A DNA stretch of 64,000 nucleotides, taken from positions 62,001 through 126,000 of the forward strand of contig JBDTOT010000003.1 in assembly GCA_039933105.1 (NCBI GenBank), written 5' to 3'. The stretch's first letter is position 1, and every line of letters starts with the position of its first letter. Of the stretch, positions 43,443-53,006 are shown one piece after another. The notes below the pieces were generated by a model that was not told where the DNA came from, did no database searches, and worked only from the letters and a program-made list of their open reading frames with translations. The position numbers and the translations under genes are program-made. Source of the DNA: FEN-1219 sp039933105 (GTDB lineage Bacteria; Pseudomonadota; Gammaproteobacteria; Steroidobacterales; Rariloculaceae).

Positions 43443-45418
43443 TCGCCGCGAGAGACGCTGATACGCGTGCTCGCGCTCCAGTCGCCGTCTATTTTCTTGG
43501 TTACCACGAGCGTGTAGGAGGGGTGCTTCTCGTGCATGCGATGCGAGACCCATCCGAGCGGCGGCGACTCTCTACCGCGCACGAGATCCACGGTGGCGTC
43601 TTGCGGCCAATCCACCCGAATCTCACGTCCGGCGCTCGCGACCAGCGCGAACCCATCGTCCAGACGTACGTCGCAACCTTCGGAGAAGTGCCAGAAAATC
43701 TCGACAAGATGCGCCGATCGGCAGCGCACGTCGTCTTTCACTTCGAGCGTACGCTGCACTTTGTCGAGCACGATTTCACGTCGATGCGAAACGGGGTCCG
43801 ATAAACGCATGTACCCGTCGTGACTCGCCACCAGCCGATCCGCGCGCGACGAAATTTCGAAATTCTCGCAAACGGCATGTGCGTGCCGCGTCCAAAGAAA
43901 GCTGCCGCCGGCCACCGATTGATCGAGGCCGTCCACGCGCAGTGTGTTGTGACCCGACGTTCCGCGAAAATAGTTGCGCCAGGGCGTACTCGTGTCATAC
44001 GAATACGTGCCTGGGTCGACGAGGATGGCCTCCCCCCCGACACTGAGCGTGAACGCGAGAGCGTCGGCATGCCCGTGTGCTGCGATTGATAGATAACCGA
44101 GGGGGCCGGCGTCTGCGACCACGAGAATTTCCGCGTCCGTCTCGAGGTCGGCACCGAGAACATAGTATCCGCCCGCAGGAAACGACTGCCTTGGTTCACG
44201 ACGGACTTTCTCCGCGCGTGCGCCTTCGAATCTGCCAGCCGGCGCATCGCCGAGGAGCCAGCGCGATTTATCGTCGAACGAGACCGCTTTCCTTTTGAAG
44301 TCCGCTCGGTCGAACAGGGTGGCGCCGGTGGCGAGCAGCGACCGATAGACGGGGAGATGTCGGTCGGGGCTGAAACGAACTATCACGGCATCGTCTGAAT
44401 CGCCCCAAGCCGGTACGCCGCCGCGCGTGTCCATGACGCTGAATATGAAATCCAACATTGCTTCGAGGCGCGTCCAGAATGCCGGCGAGAAATCCGTGCT
44501 GTTCGCTCGAGCAATCAGGCCGGCGATCAGCATCATATCGGCGACCTCGTGGTGATACCACACGGCTTGTTCGCGGTTGACACCGTCGCCCGTGTTCTGC
44601 AGCAGCGCTTCGCGCTCGAACTCGGCATGCGCACGTGCAGACCAGCGCTCCGTCTCGCGCCATAACGGCCACGTGAGACTGCCCACCAGTAGTCCAAGCA
44701 GTTCCCCAAGCAAGTGATTGTTGGCCGACGAGTAGTAGGATCGGTGGCCGGCGACAAAGTGAAGATGCCGGAAAACCATTTCCAGCCAGCGGCTTCGAAA
44801 CCCGGCGCCCGCGTCGCCGGCGAACAACGGCGATCGATCGCCGCCAAGCAAGTGCCAGGCGAAAGACCAGTTCACCAGGCGGATCGCCACTTCCAGACCG
44901 CTGTTCCAGTTCACCCCGAGCATGTAGGGGCACTGGGCGAACCACGATTCGAGTAGCGTCTTGCACCCTTCTGCGTAACGCCTCTGCCCGCTCAAATGCC
45001 ACGCCTGGGCCAGGGTGACGAGCTCGAGATGCCGGTTGACCTCCCATAAATACTTGATGTTGCCGACGACCTTCTGGTCGCGGTAGTTGATGGTCTTACC
45101 GAAAGTCAGCGGGGCCTTCACACCGGTTAGAGGATCTTTATTCCAGTCAGGCGGGAACCCCAGGTCCGCCGCCTCCAGCGCGAACAGCGCGAAGCGGCCC
45201 TGGAGTATCCGGTCGGCCGCGTCCAGATAGATCGCCGGCGTAAACGCCTTCGGAATGGCATCAACCCAACATGACCCGGTCGAACCTTTGGGAGGCGGTC
45301 TGTCCGCGAGCGCGAAACCCGCCTTTTCCACGCGGCAGCGAACCATTCTCGCCAAACGATGGACGATTTCCGAGGCGCTCATGACGCGCAGCCGGTTGAG
45401 CCACCAATTGCCACTCAC
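43439..45418 (-). CDS. Heparinase II/III family protein
   Basis: The protein has 659 residues. The N-terminal alpha-helical toroid part contains NWNSGLEVAIRLVNWSFAW and SYYSSANNHLLGEL (the conserved N-N-H). The central motif is NREQAVWYHHEVADMMLIAG. The C-terminal beta part has AAHGHADALAFTLSVGG, LVDPGTYSYDTSTPW and GTSGHNTLRVDGLDQS, all typical of heparinase II/III-like lyases in exopolysaccharide loci. No clear signal peptide is visible, which leaves cellular location open. Probable role: trimming or depolymerising a uronic-acid-containing polymer. Confidence 0.92.
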   Translation of the reverse strand: MSGNWWLNRLRVMSASEIVHRLARMVRCRVEKAGFALADRPPPKGSTGSCWVDAIPKAFTPAIYLDAADRILQGRFALFALEAADLGFPPDWNKDPLTGVKAPLTFGKTINYRDQKVVGNIKYLWEVNRHLELVTLAQAWHLSGQRRYAEGCKTLLESWFAQCPYMLGVNWNSGLEVAIRLVNWSFAWHLLGGDRSPLFAGDAGAGFRSRWLEMVFRHLHFVAGHRSYYSSANNHLLGELLGLLVGSLTWPLWRETERWSARAHAEFEREALLQNTGDGVNREQAVWYHHEVADMMLIAGLIARANSTDFSPAFWTRLEAMLDFIFSVMDTRGGVPAWGDSDDAVIVRFSPDRHLPVYRSLLATGATLFDRADFKRKAVSFDDKSRWLLGDAPAGRFEGARAEKVRREPRQSFPAGGYYVLGADLETDAEILVVADAGPLGYLSIAAHGHADALAFTLSVGGEAILVDPGTYSYDTSTPWRNYFRGTSGHNTLRVDGLDQSVAGGSFLWTRHAHAVCENFEISSRADRLVASHDGYMRLSDPVSHRREIVLDKVQRTLEVKDDVRCRSAHLVEIFWHFSEGCDVRLDDGFALVASAGREIRVDWPQDATVDLVRGRESPPLGWVSHRMHEKHPSYTLVVTKKIDGDWSASTRISVSRGE

Positions 45419-45511
45419 TGCGCTGCTATACCGATGCGATTCACGGAAAATGCCGGGAGGCCGCCGCGTTCCGGCGCCAGTCGAAGTGGCGAGCCTTCTT
45501 TGCGGACGGCA

Positions 45512-46852
45512 TTAGCCGGCGTAGCTGATCGGCGGTTGAGTCAGGTCCGCATTTGCGGACACGCGACCGCGAGCCTCAGCGTTCTCGGCCGCGCGCATGC
45601 GAGAGGCCACGATCAGCCCGGAGAAATACCAATAGAGATACGACACCGCCGGAAACGTGATCAGCTTCGTGTAGGGGAAACTCATGATGATGACGACAGT
45701 CACCCCCACCCAACCTATGGCCAACGCGCCGAGGAGCCCCGTGCCCTGTCTCGCAACGGCCAGGCTGTCGGTGAAGATCATCCAGTGCAAAAAAAGCACG
45801 AGTCCCAAACCGAAAAGGCCTTCTTCGAGGAACAGGTTCAGGAGAGTCGTGAACGGGAAATTCGCGAACTGCTCGTGGTGGGCCCCGACGAATTGCCTGC
45901 CCAGGGAGGATTCAGACGCGTTACCGATGCCGTAGCCGAATACCATGTTCGTCGGGTTTTTGGAAAACTCCGAAAACGCCGCGAAAACGCCATCGAGGCG
46001 CCCTGCCTCGCGCTGCTCGCCGGGCTTCGTTCCCTTGGCCAGATAGCCTTCGACTCGTCCCTGCATGGTCAGGAAATCGAGTATCCCGTAGTTGTATTTG
46101 TACGCCATGAAATGATCGTACACGGGCACAAAAATCGCGAGAAATCCGCTGAGGACCACGACTCCCATGAGCGTGTTCTTCAAGCGCGTGCCCCGGGGCG
46201 AACCGGCGTAGAACGTGACCAGGAGCCCCACGGGCACGAGGAACAGGGTCGCCTTCGTTTCGTTGAGCGTGGTGGGCACGAGAATAATGAGCATGAGAAC
46301 CAGATAGAGTCGCAGCGAGATTCTGCGTCGCAAGTACACGCCGGTCAGCACGCAGGCCGCGCAGATCAGGAACACGGACAGGATGCCGGAGTCCATGATC
46401 GTTCCGAAGACCACGTCGCCCGTGTGGCTGTACTTGATCGCCAGCGGACCCATGCGTTGAGCCCAGGTGAGCGGTAGCTGGATCGCGCAAAGCGCGAGCA
46501 AGAGCAACAGCTGAGTGCGTAGCTGCCGTTCCTTGAAAAGAACGACCGCCGGCAAGAAGAAGAACGGCAGAGCGCGCAGATACGTTCTGATTCCCGCGAA
46601 TAGCGGGCCGGGCTCGAGCAGATTGGCTACGGCGCCGCAGACCGTCGCGAGCAACAAGGCGCCAAAAATAAGCCAGTAGACAGGCCGGACGTAGCGAAAC
46701 CGGCTTCGCACACCGACGATCACAACCGTCACGCACGCCACGAGCGCCACGATCTCGGGCGCGTAGTTGAATACCTGCGGCAACACTCCACGCGATGTCA
46801 GGAATGGAAACGACATCACGGCGACGATCATGGACAAGATCAGGAACTGCAT
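45512..46852 (-). CDS. Wzy/O-antigen-ligase-like membrane protein
   Basis: The 446-residue protein has about 11-12 transmembrane helices and one large periplasmic loop (about residues 240-330) containing LTMQGRVEGYLAKGTKPGEQ and NMVFGYGIGNASESS. The loop pattern G-R-x-x-x and G-x-G-x-G is typical of PF04932-type polymerases and ligases. It is the only polymerase candidate in the window and should join repeat units in the periplasm. It is transcribed away from the initiating transferase across the 335-base gap 46853-47187. Confidence 0.85.
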   Translation of the reverse strand: MQFLILSMIVAVMSFPFLTSRGVLPQVFNYAPEIVALVACVTVVIVGVRSRFRYVRPVYWLIFGALLLATVCGAVANLLEPGPLFAGIRTYLRALPFFFLPAVVLFKERQLRTQLLLLLALCAIQLPLTWAQRMGPLAIKYSHTGDVVFGTIMDSGILSVFLICAACVLTGVYLRRRISLRLYLVLMLIILVPTTLNETKATLFLVPVGLLVTFYAGSPRGTRLKNTLMGVVVLSGFLAIFVPVYDHFMAYKYNYGILDFLTMQGRVEGYLAKGTKPGEQREAGRLDGVFAAFSEFSKNPTNMVFGYGIGNASESSLGRQFVGAHHEQFANFPFTTLLNLFLEEGLFGLGLVLFLHWMIFTDSLAVARQGTGLLGALAIGWVGVTVVIIMSFPYTKLITFPAVSYLYWYFSGLIVASRMRAAENAEARGRVSANADLTQPPISYAG

Positions 46853-47187
46853 CGTCTAAAGCTCACTGGCATTTGGCCCGAATGGGCCGCGAGCGAACCG
46901 CTCGAACGGCGCCAGTATATCAGCGGCCCTCGTCGTGGAACGCGGGTAGCCGTCGCAAAAAGAAGACACCGCGCTGCGCAACAACGAACCGCATCACAGT
47001 CATGTTGCGACTCGGGTTGTTAGACTGATCATCGATCGGCGGACAACATAATCGAGCGAAGGCCTACCCCTCCGCCGCTTTGCTGTATCATTTCACGTGT
47101 CGGGGGGGGCGCAAGACCGGCCGCGGGACCAAGGTCTGCTGACACGGAGTCCGAATTACAACAAACGCCCGATTGTGACCAACGACT
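46853..47187. promoter_or_regulatory. Divergent intergenic region between polymerase and initiating transferase
   Basis: This 335-base stretch has no gene. It must carry the promoters of both divergent genes. A TGCTGTATCAT segment (TATCAT at 47086-47091, extended -10-like TGC before it) faces the transferase. There is a G-run at 47102-47108. No operator, riboswitch or clear -35 is visible. Confidence 0.4.
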
Positions 47188-48591
47188 GTGCCCACTGAAT
47201 ACCACCGCATAGGCTTCAGCGTTGCTGCGCTCACCGTGCTGCAATCGACCCTCGCCCCTCTGATCTCCGCCCTCGCGCTCGTGTTTTCCACGTGGATGTC
47301 CGGAACCCCGTTTACGGACGAGTACGAGGCCCTGGCGATCATCGCCGCGCTGCTCTGCTTCATCTTCATGCGCCCCGCCATCTCCGAGGAGTGGGGCACG
47401 TTCACTACCGGCTGGCCGACCGTCAGCCGGGTGGTGCTGGGCTGGCTCGCCGTCGCCGGCGTTCTACTGTTGCTGGGGTACGCCACGAAGACGTCCGAGA
47501 CGTTTTCGCGATCGGCGCTGTTTCTGTGGGTGGCACTCACGCCGCCGCTGATCGCCGGCTGCCTGATTCTGCTGAGAAAGACGTTACGAGCCATTGTCAT
47601 TGCCTCCGGCGACGCGCGCTCGGCGGTGATCGCCGGCGCCAATGACGTGAGCCAGAAGCTCGCGCTGAGCACCATGGATCGGCCAGAACTCGGCCTGAAG
47701 TTCAAAGGCTTCTTCGATGATCGGGGCCTCGGTCGCCTGAAGAAGGTGCCGCCGGAGCAACTGCTGGGCACGCTGGCCGACCTGCCGGAATTCGTGAAAC
47801 GCGAGCGCATCGACGTGGTGTTCATCGCGATTCCGGTGAACCACATGCAGCGGACCCAGGATTTGCTCAACGAGCTACGGGATACCACGATCTCGATCTA
47901 CTTCGTGCCGGACATCTTCGTGTTCGACCTCATCCAGTCGCGAACCAGCGAGTTGAACGGCATTCCCATCGTGGCGCTTTGCGAGACGCCGTTCTACGGC
48001 TGGCGCGGCGTCGTAAAACGCGCGAGCGACGTCGTGCTGGCGTCGATGATGCTGGTGCTCAGCTTGCCGGTGATGGCAGTGATCGCAATCGCGATCAAGC
48101 TGACATCGCGGGGCACGGTCATGTTCAAGCAGCGTCGCTACGGCCTGGATGGGCAAGAGATCATCGTCTACAAATTTCGCACCATGACGGTGGCCGAGGA
48201 CGGCGGCACGATTCGCCAGGCCACCAAAGACGACGACCGCATTACCAGGGTCGGACGGTTTCTCCGCCGCTCGTCGCTCGACGAGTTGCCGCAGCTCGTC
48301 AACGTCTTACAGGGACGGATGAGCGTCGTGGGACCGCGTCCCCACGCCGTGTCCCACAACGAGCAATACCGCAAGCTGATCGACGGCTACATGGTCCGTC
48401 ACAAGGTTACTCCGGGCATTACGGGCCTGGCGCAGGTGAGCGGGTTCCGCGGCGAGACTGCGGCCCTGGAAGACATGGAAAAGCGGATCCACTACGACCT
48501 AGAGTATCTGCGGCATTGGTCGTTGTTTCTGGATCTGAAGATTCTCTTCAAGACCTTCGCGGTGTGGTTTCGGGACGAAAAGGCCTACTAG
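47188..48591 (+). CDS. Undecaprenyl-phosphate sugar-1-phosphate transferase (WcaJ-type polyprenyl transferase)
   Basis: The GTG start at 47188 gives 467 residues. There are four N-terminal transmembrane helices, then a CoA-binding-like Rossmann domain (RAIVIASGDARSAVIAGAND). A fifth helix (VVLASMMLVLSLPVMAVIAI) precedes the PF02397 catalytic domain with MFKQRRYGLDGQEIIVYKFR, TRVGRFLRRSSLDELPQLVN and MSVVGPRPHAVSHNE. This is the phosphoglycosyl transferase that starts repeat-unit assembly on undecaprenyl phosphate, usually with glucose or galactose 1-phosphate. It is the only initiating transferase in the window. Confidence 0.95.
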   Translation: MPTEYHRIGFSVAALTVLQSTLAPLISALALVFSTWMSGTPFTDEYEALAIIAALLCFIFMRPAISEEWGTFTTGWPTVSRVVLGWLAVAGVLLLLGYATKTSETFSRSALFLWVALTPPLIAGCLILLRKTLRAIVIASGDARSAVIAGANDVSQKLALSTMDRPELGLKFKGFFDDRGLGRLKKVPPEQLLGTLADLPEFVKRERIDVVFIAIPVNHMQRTQDLLNELRDTTISIYFVPDIFVFDLIQSRTSELNGIPIVALCETPFYGWRGVVKRASDVVLASMMLVLSLPVMAVIAIAIKLTSRGTVMFKQRRYGLDGQEIIVYKFRTMTVAEDGGTIRQATKDDDRITRVGRFLRRSSLDELPQLVNVLQGRMSVVGPRPHAVSHNEQYRKLIDGYMVRHKVTPGITGLAQVSGFRGETAALEDMEKRIHYDLEYLRHWSLFLDLKILFKTFAVWFRDEKAY

Positions 48592-48652
48592 GCCGCAAGC
48601 TGCCGCTCAACGTCGGCGTTCGAGAATCCCGCGCTGGCGTCGCACCCCATCG

Positions 48653-48667
48653 TACCGGCCGCCGGTA
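48653..48667. terminator. Short inverted repeat between convergent genes
   Basis: TACCGG-CCG-CCGGTA forms a 6-bp stem with a 3-base loop in the 79-base gap between the convergent transferase and GT26 genes. There is no following T-run, so it is at best a weak bidirectional terminator. Confidence 0.25.
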
Positions 48668-48670
48668 TCG

Positions 48671-49399
48671 TCATAACCGCCCCTGAAGGAGTAACGCCAG
48701 GAACGCCAGGCGCTTGGTTTCGCGCCGGGCGCGCGTTGGCTCGCTCAGGAACCGATACAACCATTCGAGGCCCATGCGCTGCATGAAGCGCGGCGCGCGC
48801 CGCTTATATCCGGAGAACACATCGAATGAGCCGCCGAGACCGAAATAGAAGCCGCCGGCGTGCACTTCGCGCAGCTTCAAGATCAGCGTTTCCTGCCGCG
48901 GCGAACCCATTGCGACGAATATCACCTGAGGTTGGTGGGTTCGAATGTCCGCGGCGAGGTCGGCAGAATTCGCCACCCCACTGAACCCGTCACGCGCGAT
49001 CACCACGCGCACACCGGGAAACTCCCGCGCGAGGCGACGCTGCGTGGCCGCGAGCACATCGGGAGCCGCGCCGATCAAAGCCACGCTCAAATCTCGCCCT
49101 GCGCCTTGCCGCAACAGTTCCACCCACAGGTCGGCGCCCGGGACACGTACACTCGGTGCTCCCTTCAAGCGCAGCGCGAGAACCACGCCGGCACCGTCGG
49201 GATAGCGCAGTGTCGCGGCCTCGACGACGCGTTTGCTGTCCGCATCCCGCCGACACGACACCACCTTTTCCGCATTGATCGCGACAGCGAACCCGCCTTG
49301 ACCCGAGGCCACGCGTTCCAACACGTACAGGGCGCATTCCGCGAGGGACTGAAACGGGCGCACACCGATTCCACCAACGTCTGCTTCCTCGATCATCAT
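48671..49399 (-). CDS. WecG/TagA/CpsF family glycosyltransferase (GT26)
   Basis: The chosen start is ATG 49399 with a GAGGTG purine site about 10 bases upstream; an upstream ATG (49483) gives an arginine-rich extension without homology. The product has 242 residues. AINAEKVVSCRRDADSKRVV contains the conserved N-x-D-x-V-like start, YPDGAGVVLALR is the catalytic D-G region, and IFVAMGSPRQETLIL and FYFGLGGSFDVFSGYKRRAP are family signatures. GT26 enzymes add the second sugar (for example ManNAcA) to the lipid-linked first sugar, fitting its place beside the initiating transferase. Confidence 0.92.
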   Translation of the reverse strand: MMIEEADVGGIGVRPFQSLAECALYVLERVASGQGGFAVAINAEKVVSCRRDADSKRVVEAATLRYPDGAGVVLALRLKGAPSVRVPGADLWVELLRQGAGRDLSVALIGAAPDVLAATQRRLAREFPGVRVVIARDGFSGVANSADLAADIRTHQPQVIFVAMGSPRQETLILKLREVHAGGFYFGLGGSFDVFSGYKRRAPRFMQRMGLEWLYRFLSEPTRARRETKRLAFLALLLQGRL

Positions 49400-49773
49400 C
49401 GTGCGCAACACCTCAAGAAACCGCCGTTGTATGCAGAACCACCGTCGGGGCAGCCTCGTACGGCCGGGAGCCCGACGGCGACCCATGTAATCGAGCCGAA
49501 TCTTACAGGACCCGATCGCGCCAACCCATTGACATAACGCGCGTTTGAAGCGGCATCGCTCCAAGCAATTGCGACAACGTTCACAGTTTTCGACCTCGCT
49601 TCTGGCTAGTATTTTCGCGCGCGCAAGCGACTCCCAAAGCGACCCGCCCCGGGATGTAAGGCTACGAGGCACAAGAAGAACTACTAACGTCTCCGTTGCT
49701 GCATCCCGAAGCTCGAAGAACCGAGCGCCCAAATCACGTGCACAAACTCCGATCCGGGGAGGCCGGTTTTTAA
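49400..49773. other. Divergent gene-free region
   Basis: These 374 bases lie between the divergent GT26 and GT39-like genes. I see only weak -10-like elements (TAGTAT near 49607) and a GGGGAGG ribosome-like sequence shortly before ATG 49774. No small gene or RNA structure is convincing. Confidence 0.4.
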
Positions 49774-51390
49774 ATGCTGACTGCGATTCTCGACGTGCTG
49801 GCAATTGCTGAGCGTCGTGCTGCCCGCCACACCGCCCTGCTCAATGAAACGCTGGCGATATTCACGCTCGCGCTCGCGATGCGGCTTGCGCTCGCCCCAT
49901 ACGCAACGCTCGCGAGCGCGGACACCGCCTCGCGTATCTGGAGCGGCTGGCTCTGGCTCGAGCATCCTCACCTCATCACCGAAGGAGTGTGGGGTCCGCT
50001 TCACTACTACCTGAACGGGGTCACGCTGTTCTTCTGGCGAGACCCGGTTTGGGCGCCGCTCCTCGTGCACGTCGTCCTTGGAGCGATGTTGCCCGTGGTC
50101 GTGTACCGCCTGACGCTCGAGATGTTCGGCAACGCGAGAGCGGCTCTGGTCACAGGGTTCGCGTTCGCGGTCTATCCCGCCGCCATCCAGATCAGCTTGA
50201 ACGCGCTGTCGGAAGGTCCCTTCCTGTTGTGCCTCGGCCTCGGCCTGCTTGGCCTGATCCGGGCGCAGCGCACGGAAGGACGCATGGCGGACGCGGCACT
50301 CGCCGGTGTCGCGATCGGCCTGTCGACGATGCTGCGCTACGAGTCATGGATGATGCTGCCGTTCCTCGGCCTGGTGCTGGTGCATCAGCCCCGGCGCTGC
50401 GCCGTCTTCCTCGCGCTGGCGCTCGTGCATCCCCTGTTCTGGATGGCGGGCAACGGCATGGCCCATGGCGATCCGCTGTACGGATTCACCTGGGCGTCCA
50501 ACTGGGAACGGCAGGTGCACGGCAGAGCGGAGCGCGTCACCTTGGCATGGAGTGCTGCCCAGGTCTGGGATCTCATCAGAACCCTGGCGCGCGGCATGAC
50601 GCCGCCCCTCGTGCTTCTCGTAGCGTTCGGTGTCGGTTATTGCTTGCGCTACCGCAGAGCAGTGGCGGTGTGGCTACTTCCGCCGCTCGGGCTCTTTCTG
50701 CTGCTGGTCTTCGCCGCGTGGCGTGGCTCCCTCGCCGTCAATCTTCGCTACACAGCCACTTTCGGCCTGATGCTGGTTCCGTTCGCAGGTGGCTTCCTGG
50801 AGGCGATTGGCATCGAGCGCTGGTCACGGCGTCGCTTCGTGGCGGCCGTGGCGGTGCTGGTGGGCGCGATCAGCGTCTTCATGATCGAGCCGCTGTGGCG
50901 AGCACTCCCCGGCGGAGTTCGGTTGCTCGTGCAGCCCGTACCCCATTTCGAGAGCGAGCCGGACGCCCGCAGGATTCTCGCGCTCGTGGAGCTCGCCCGA
51001 AAAGCAGACCACGGCCCCCTCGTCGCGGATACGCTCGGCTGGGCGGCCACCTACTTCGTCGCCCTCCACACGAAGCTGCCGCCGCGCCAGCTATGTCTCG
51101 CACCCGGCGCCGGTCTTCCGATGGATCCGGTTCTGCTGGAGACGTTTCTGCGTAGTCACGATAAAGGCGTTCTCGTGACGGTGGACGCCGGGAGCATGAC
51201 GAAGCTCTTCACGTTCGGCCCCGACGGCGAGGCCGCAATCGGAGACACACACCTGCGCCTCGATTCCGTCGGCGAAGTGCAGTCGGAAGTCGCTCGATCG
51301 GACGCTCCGCCCGGAACCAAAATTACGGTCGCACGCTACTCGGTGATTGCGTCGCCCGGCCCTCTGCCGCCGCTCCCACAGGGCTGCTAG
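49774..51390 (+). CDS. GT39/ArnT-like integral membrane glycosyltransferase
   Basis: The protein has 538 residues with about 10-11 transmembrane helices and a C-terminal soluble domain of about 150 residues. The first periplasmic loop contains ASADTASRIWSGWLW and EGVWGPLHYYLNG, resembling the acidic and proline landmarks of GT-C enzymes of the PMT/ArnT type. MLRYESWMMLP is a further family-like segment. It is followed 11 bases downstream by a GtrB-like GT2 that could provide the polyprenyl-phosphate sugar donor, a common two-gene module. The acceptor is unknown. Confidence 0.85.
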   Translation: MLTAILDVLAIAERRAARHTALLNETLAIFTLALAMRLALAPYATLASADTASRIWSGWLWLEHPHLITEGVWGPLHYYLNGVTLFFWRDPVWAPLLVHVVLGAMLPVVVYRLTLEMFGNARAALVTGFAFAVYPAAIQISLNALSEGPFLLCLGLGLLGLIRAQRTEGRMADAALAGVAIGLSTMLRYESWMMLPFLGLVLVHQPRRCAVFLALALVHPLFWMAGNGMAHGDPLYGFTWASNWERQVHGRAERVTLAWSAAQVWDLIRTLARGMTPPLVLLVAFGVGYCLRYRRAVAVWLLPPLGLFLLLVFAAWRGSLAVNLRYTATFGLMLVPFAGGFLEAIGIERWSRRRFVAAVAVLVGAISVFMIEPLWRALPGGVRLLVQPVPHFESEPDARRILALVELARKADHGPLVADTLGWAATYFVALHTKLPPRQLCLAPGAGLPMDPVLLETFLRSHDKGVLVTVDAGSMTKLFTFGPDGEAAIGDTHLRLDSVGEVQSEVARSDAPPGTKITVARYSVIASPGPLPPLPQGC

Positions 51391-51401
51391 GGACTCGCGC
51401 C

Positions 51402-52445
51402 ATGAGGCCCTCCGCGCAAAAGCAAAAGAGTGTTTCGGTCGTCGTCCCCGCGTATCGCGAGGAACTCGGCATCGTTCACGCAATCGACGTGATCGAATCG
51501 GTGCTTTCCCGCGAGGTGGACCACTACGAGATCATCGTCGTCGACGATGGCAGCCCCGACAAAACATTCGAACAGGTGGCACAGGTAGCCGCGCGCAACA
51601 GTCGCGTGCGCGGGTTGCGGCTGTCGCGAAATTTCGGGAAGGAAGCCGCTTTGCTCGCCGGGCTACGCGCGGCCGCCGGCGACGCTGTCATTACCATCGA
51701 CGCCGATCTGCAACATCCGCCCGCGTTGATTCCGGACATGCTCCGAGCGTGGTACGCGGGCGCACAGGTCGTGAACGCCGTGAAACGAAGTCGCGGCGAG
51801 GAGAGCCTTTTCGCGCGATGGCGTGCCGACATGTTCAATGGCTTGATTACGAAACTCTGCGGCGTGGACCTGCGCAATGCTTCGGACTACAAGCTCCTGG
51901 ACCGGTGCGTCGTCGACATTCTCATCAACTCGCTTCGCGAGAACCGCCGCTTCTATCGTGGCCTGGCGGAGTGGATAGGCTTCGAGCAAACGAACCTGGC
52001 TTTCGACGTCGAGCCGCGCCACAACGGCGCGAGCTCGTGGTCGACCTGGTCACTGGTTCGCCTGGCGATCACCGCTCTCGTTTCCTTCACGAGCGCTCCG
52101 CTTCGCATCGTCACCGTTCTCGGCGCCGCGACGTTGCTGCTCGGCGTCATTACGGGCGGCGACGCGCTCTGGTCCTGGGCCAACGGTCGAGCCGTGTCCG
52201 GCTTTGCGACGTTGCTCGTCACGCTGCTCCTGATCGGCAGCTCGGTCATGATCAGCCTCGGCGTCATCGGCGAGTACATCGCCAAGATCTACGAGGAAAT
52301 CAAAGGTAGGCCGAGCTACCTGCTCGCCTCGACGTGCGGGTCGCCGGTCAACCGGCTCGACAAACCGGCGATCGAGCTCGCAGCTCTGCCCGCGGAGACC
52401 GCGTCCGTCCCGCAATCTGCAGGCAATTCCGCGATTCGCGTTTGA
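51402..52445 (+). CDS. GT2 glycosyltransferase, GtrB/ArnC-like
   Basis: The protein has 347 residues. The core reads SVSVVVPAYREELGIVHAID, IIVVDDGSPDKTF, LSRNFGKEAALLAGLRAA and TIDADLQHPPALIPDML (DxD intact). NASDYKLLDRCVVD and FYRGLAEWIGFEQ are the GtrB-type acceptor landmarks. Two C-terminal transmembrane helices follow, ending with SLGVIGEYIAKIYEEIKGRP. It should make a polyprenyl-phosphate-linked sugar for the GT39-like protein immediately upstream. Confidence 0.93.
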   Translation: MRPSAQKQKSVSVVVPAYREELGIVHAIDVIESVLSREVDHYEIIVVDDGSPDKTFEQVAQVAARNSRVRGLRLSRNFGKEAALLAGLRAAAGDAVITIDADLQHPPALIPDMLRAWYAGAQVVNAVKRSRGEESLFARWRADMFNGLITKLCGVDLRNASDYKLLDRCVVDILINSLRENRRFYRGLAEWIGFEQTNLAFDVEPRHNGASSWSTWSLVRLAITALVSFTSAPLRIVTVLGAATLLLGVITGGDALWSWANGRAVSGFATLLVTLLLIGSSVMISLGVIGEYIAKIYEEIKGRPSYLLASTCGSPVNRLDKPAIELAALPAETASVPQSAGNSAIRV

Positions 52446-52497
52446 CTGCGCCGCAGACGGGCCGCCGTCCGCGACCGCCGCCCTCGGACTAACCCCT

Positions 52498-53004
52498 CAC
52501 CGCATCGATTGGCACCGAACGCGCGTGTTCCTGCTCCCGACCGATCGCAACACTTACTTGCGCGTCAACCTTCGCGGCCGCGAGCCGCAGGGCTGCGTCG
52601 AGTCCGGCGCCGAGTACGAAGCGCTACTCGACCACCTCGAACTCGAGCTGCGCAACGGCGCGACGGGAACACCCGCCGTGATCGAGATTTTCAGGCCACG
52701 CGACATCTTCCCCGGAGAGCGCGCCGAGGATCTGCCCGATCTGGTCGTCGAGTGGGCCGCGGACACGCCGATCGACTCTCTGCGGTCCGACTCTGTAGGC
52801 ACGCTGTCGCTCGCAGTGCGGGAGCAGCGCTCCGGCAATCACCGTTCGGCCAGCTTCCTGCTCGCCAAGGGACCGGCGTTCGTGGCGGGCCCGGCGCAGT
52901 GCTCCGGCGACCTGCTGCAGGTTCCGGCGACCCTACTCAAGATCCATGGCGTACCGCAGCCCCCGCAGTTCGAGCTCGGCCCGCTGCCGATTTTCGCGCA
53001 ATAG
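52498..53004 (+). pseudogene. 3' remnant of an alkaline-phosphatase-family phosphodiesterase
   Basis: From HRIDWHRTRVF onward the frame matches the C-terminal third of the phosphodiesterases at 1-981 and 2492-4072 (TDWSRSRAF, GIDWARTRAF). It continues through YLRVNLRGREPQG, PRDIFPGERAEDLPDLVVEW and GNHRSASFLLAKGP, and stops at TAG 53002-53004. About 350 N-terminal residues with the metal site are absent, and no start codon has ribosome support; a GTG at 52525 is the first candidate. The remnant abuts the convergent flippase (2-base gap). It is probably non-functional, a footprint of a third copy. Confidence 0.8.
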
Positions 53005-53006
53005 CT

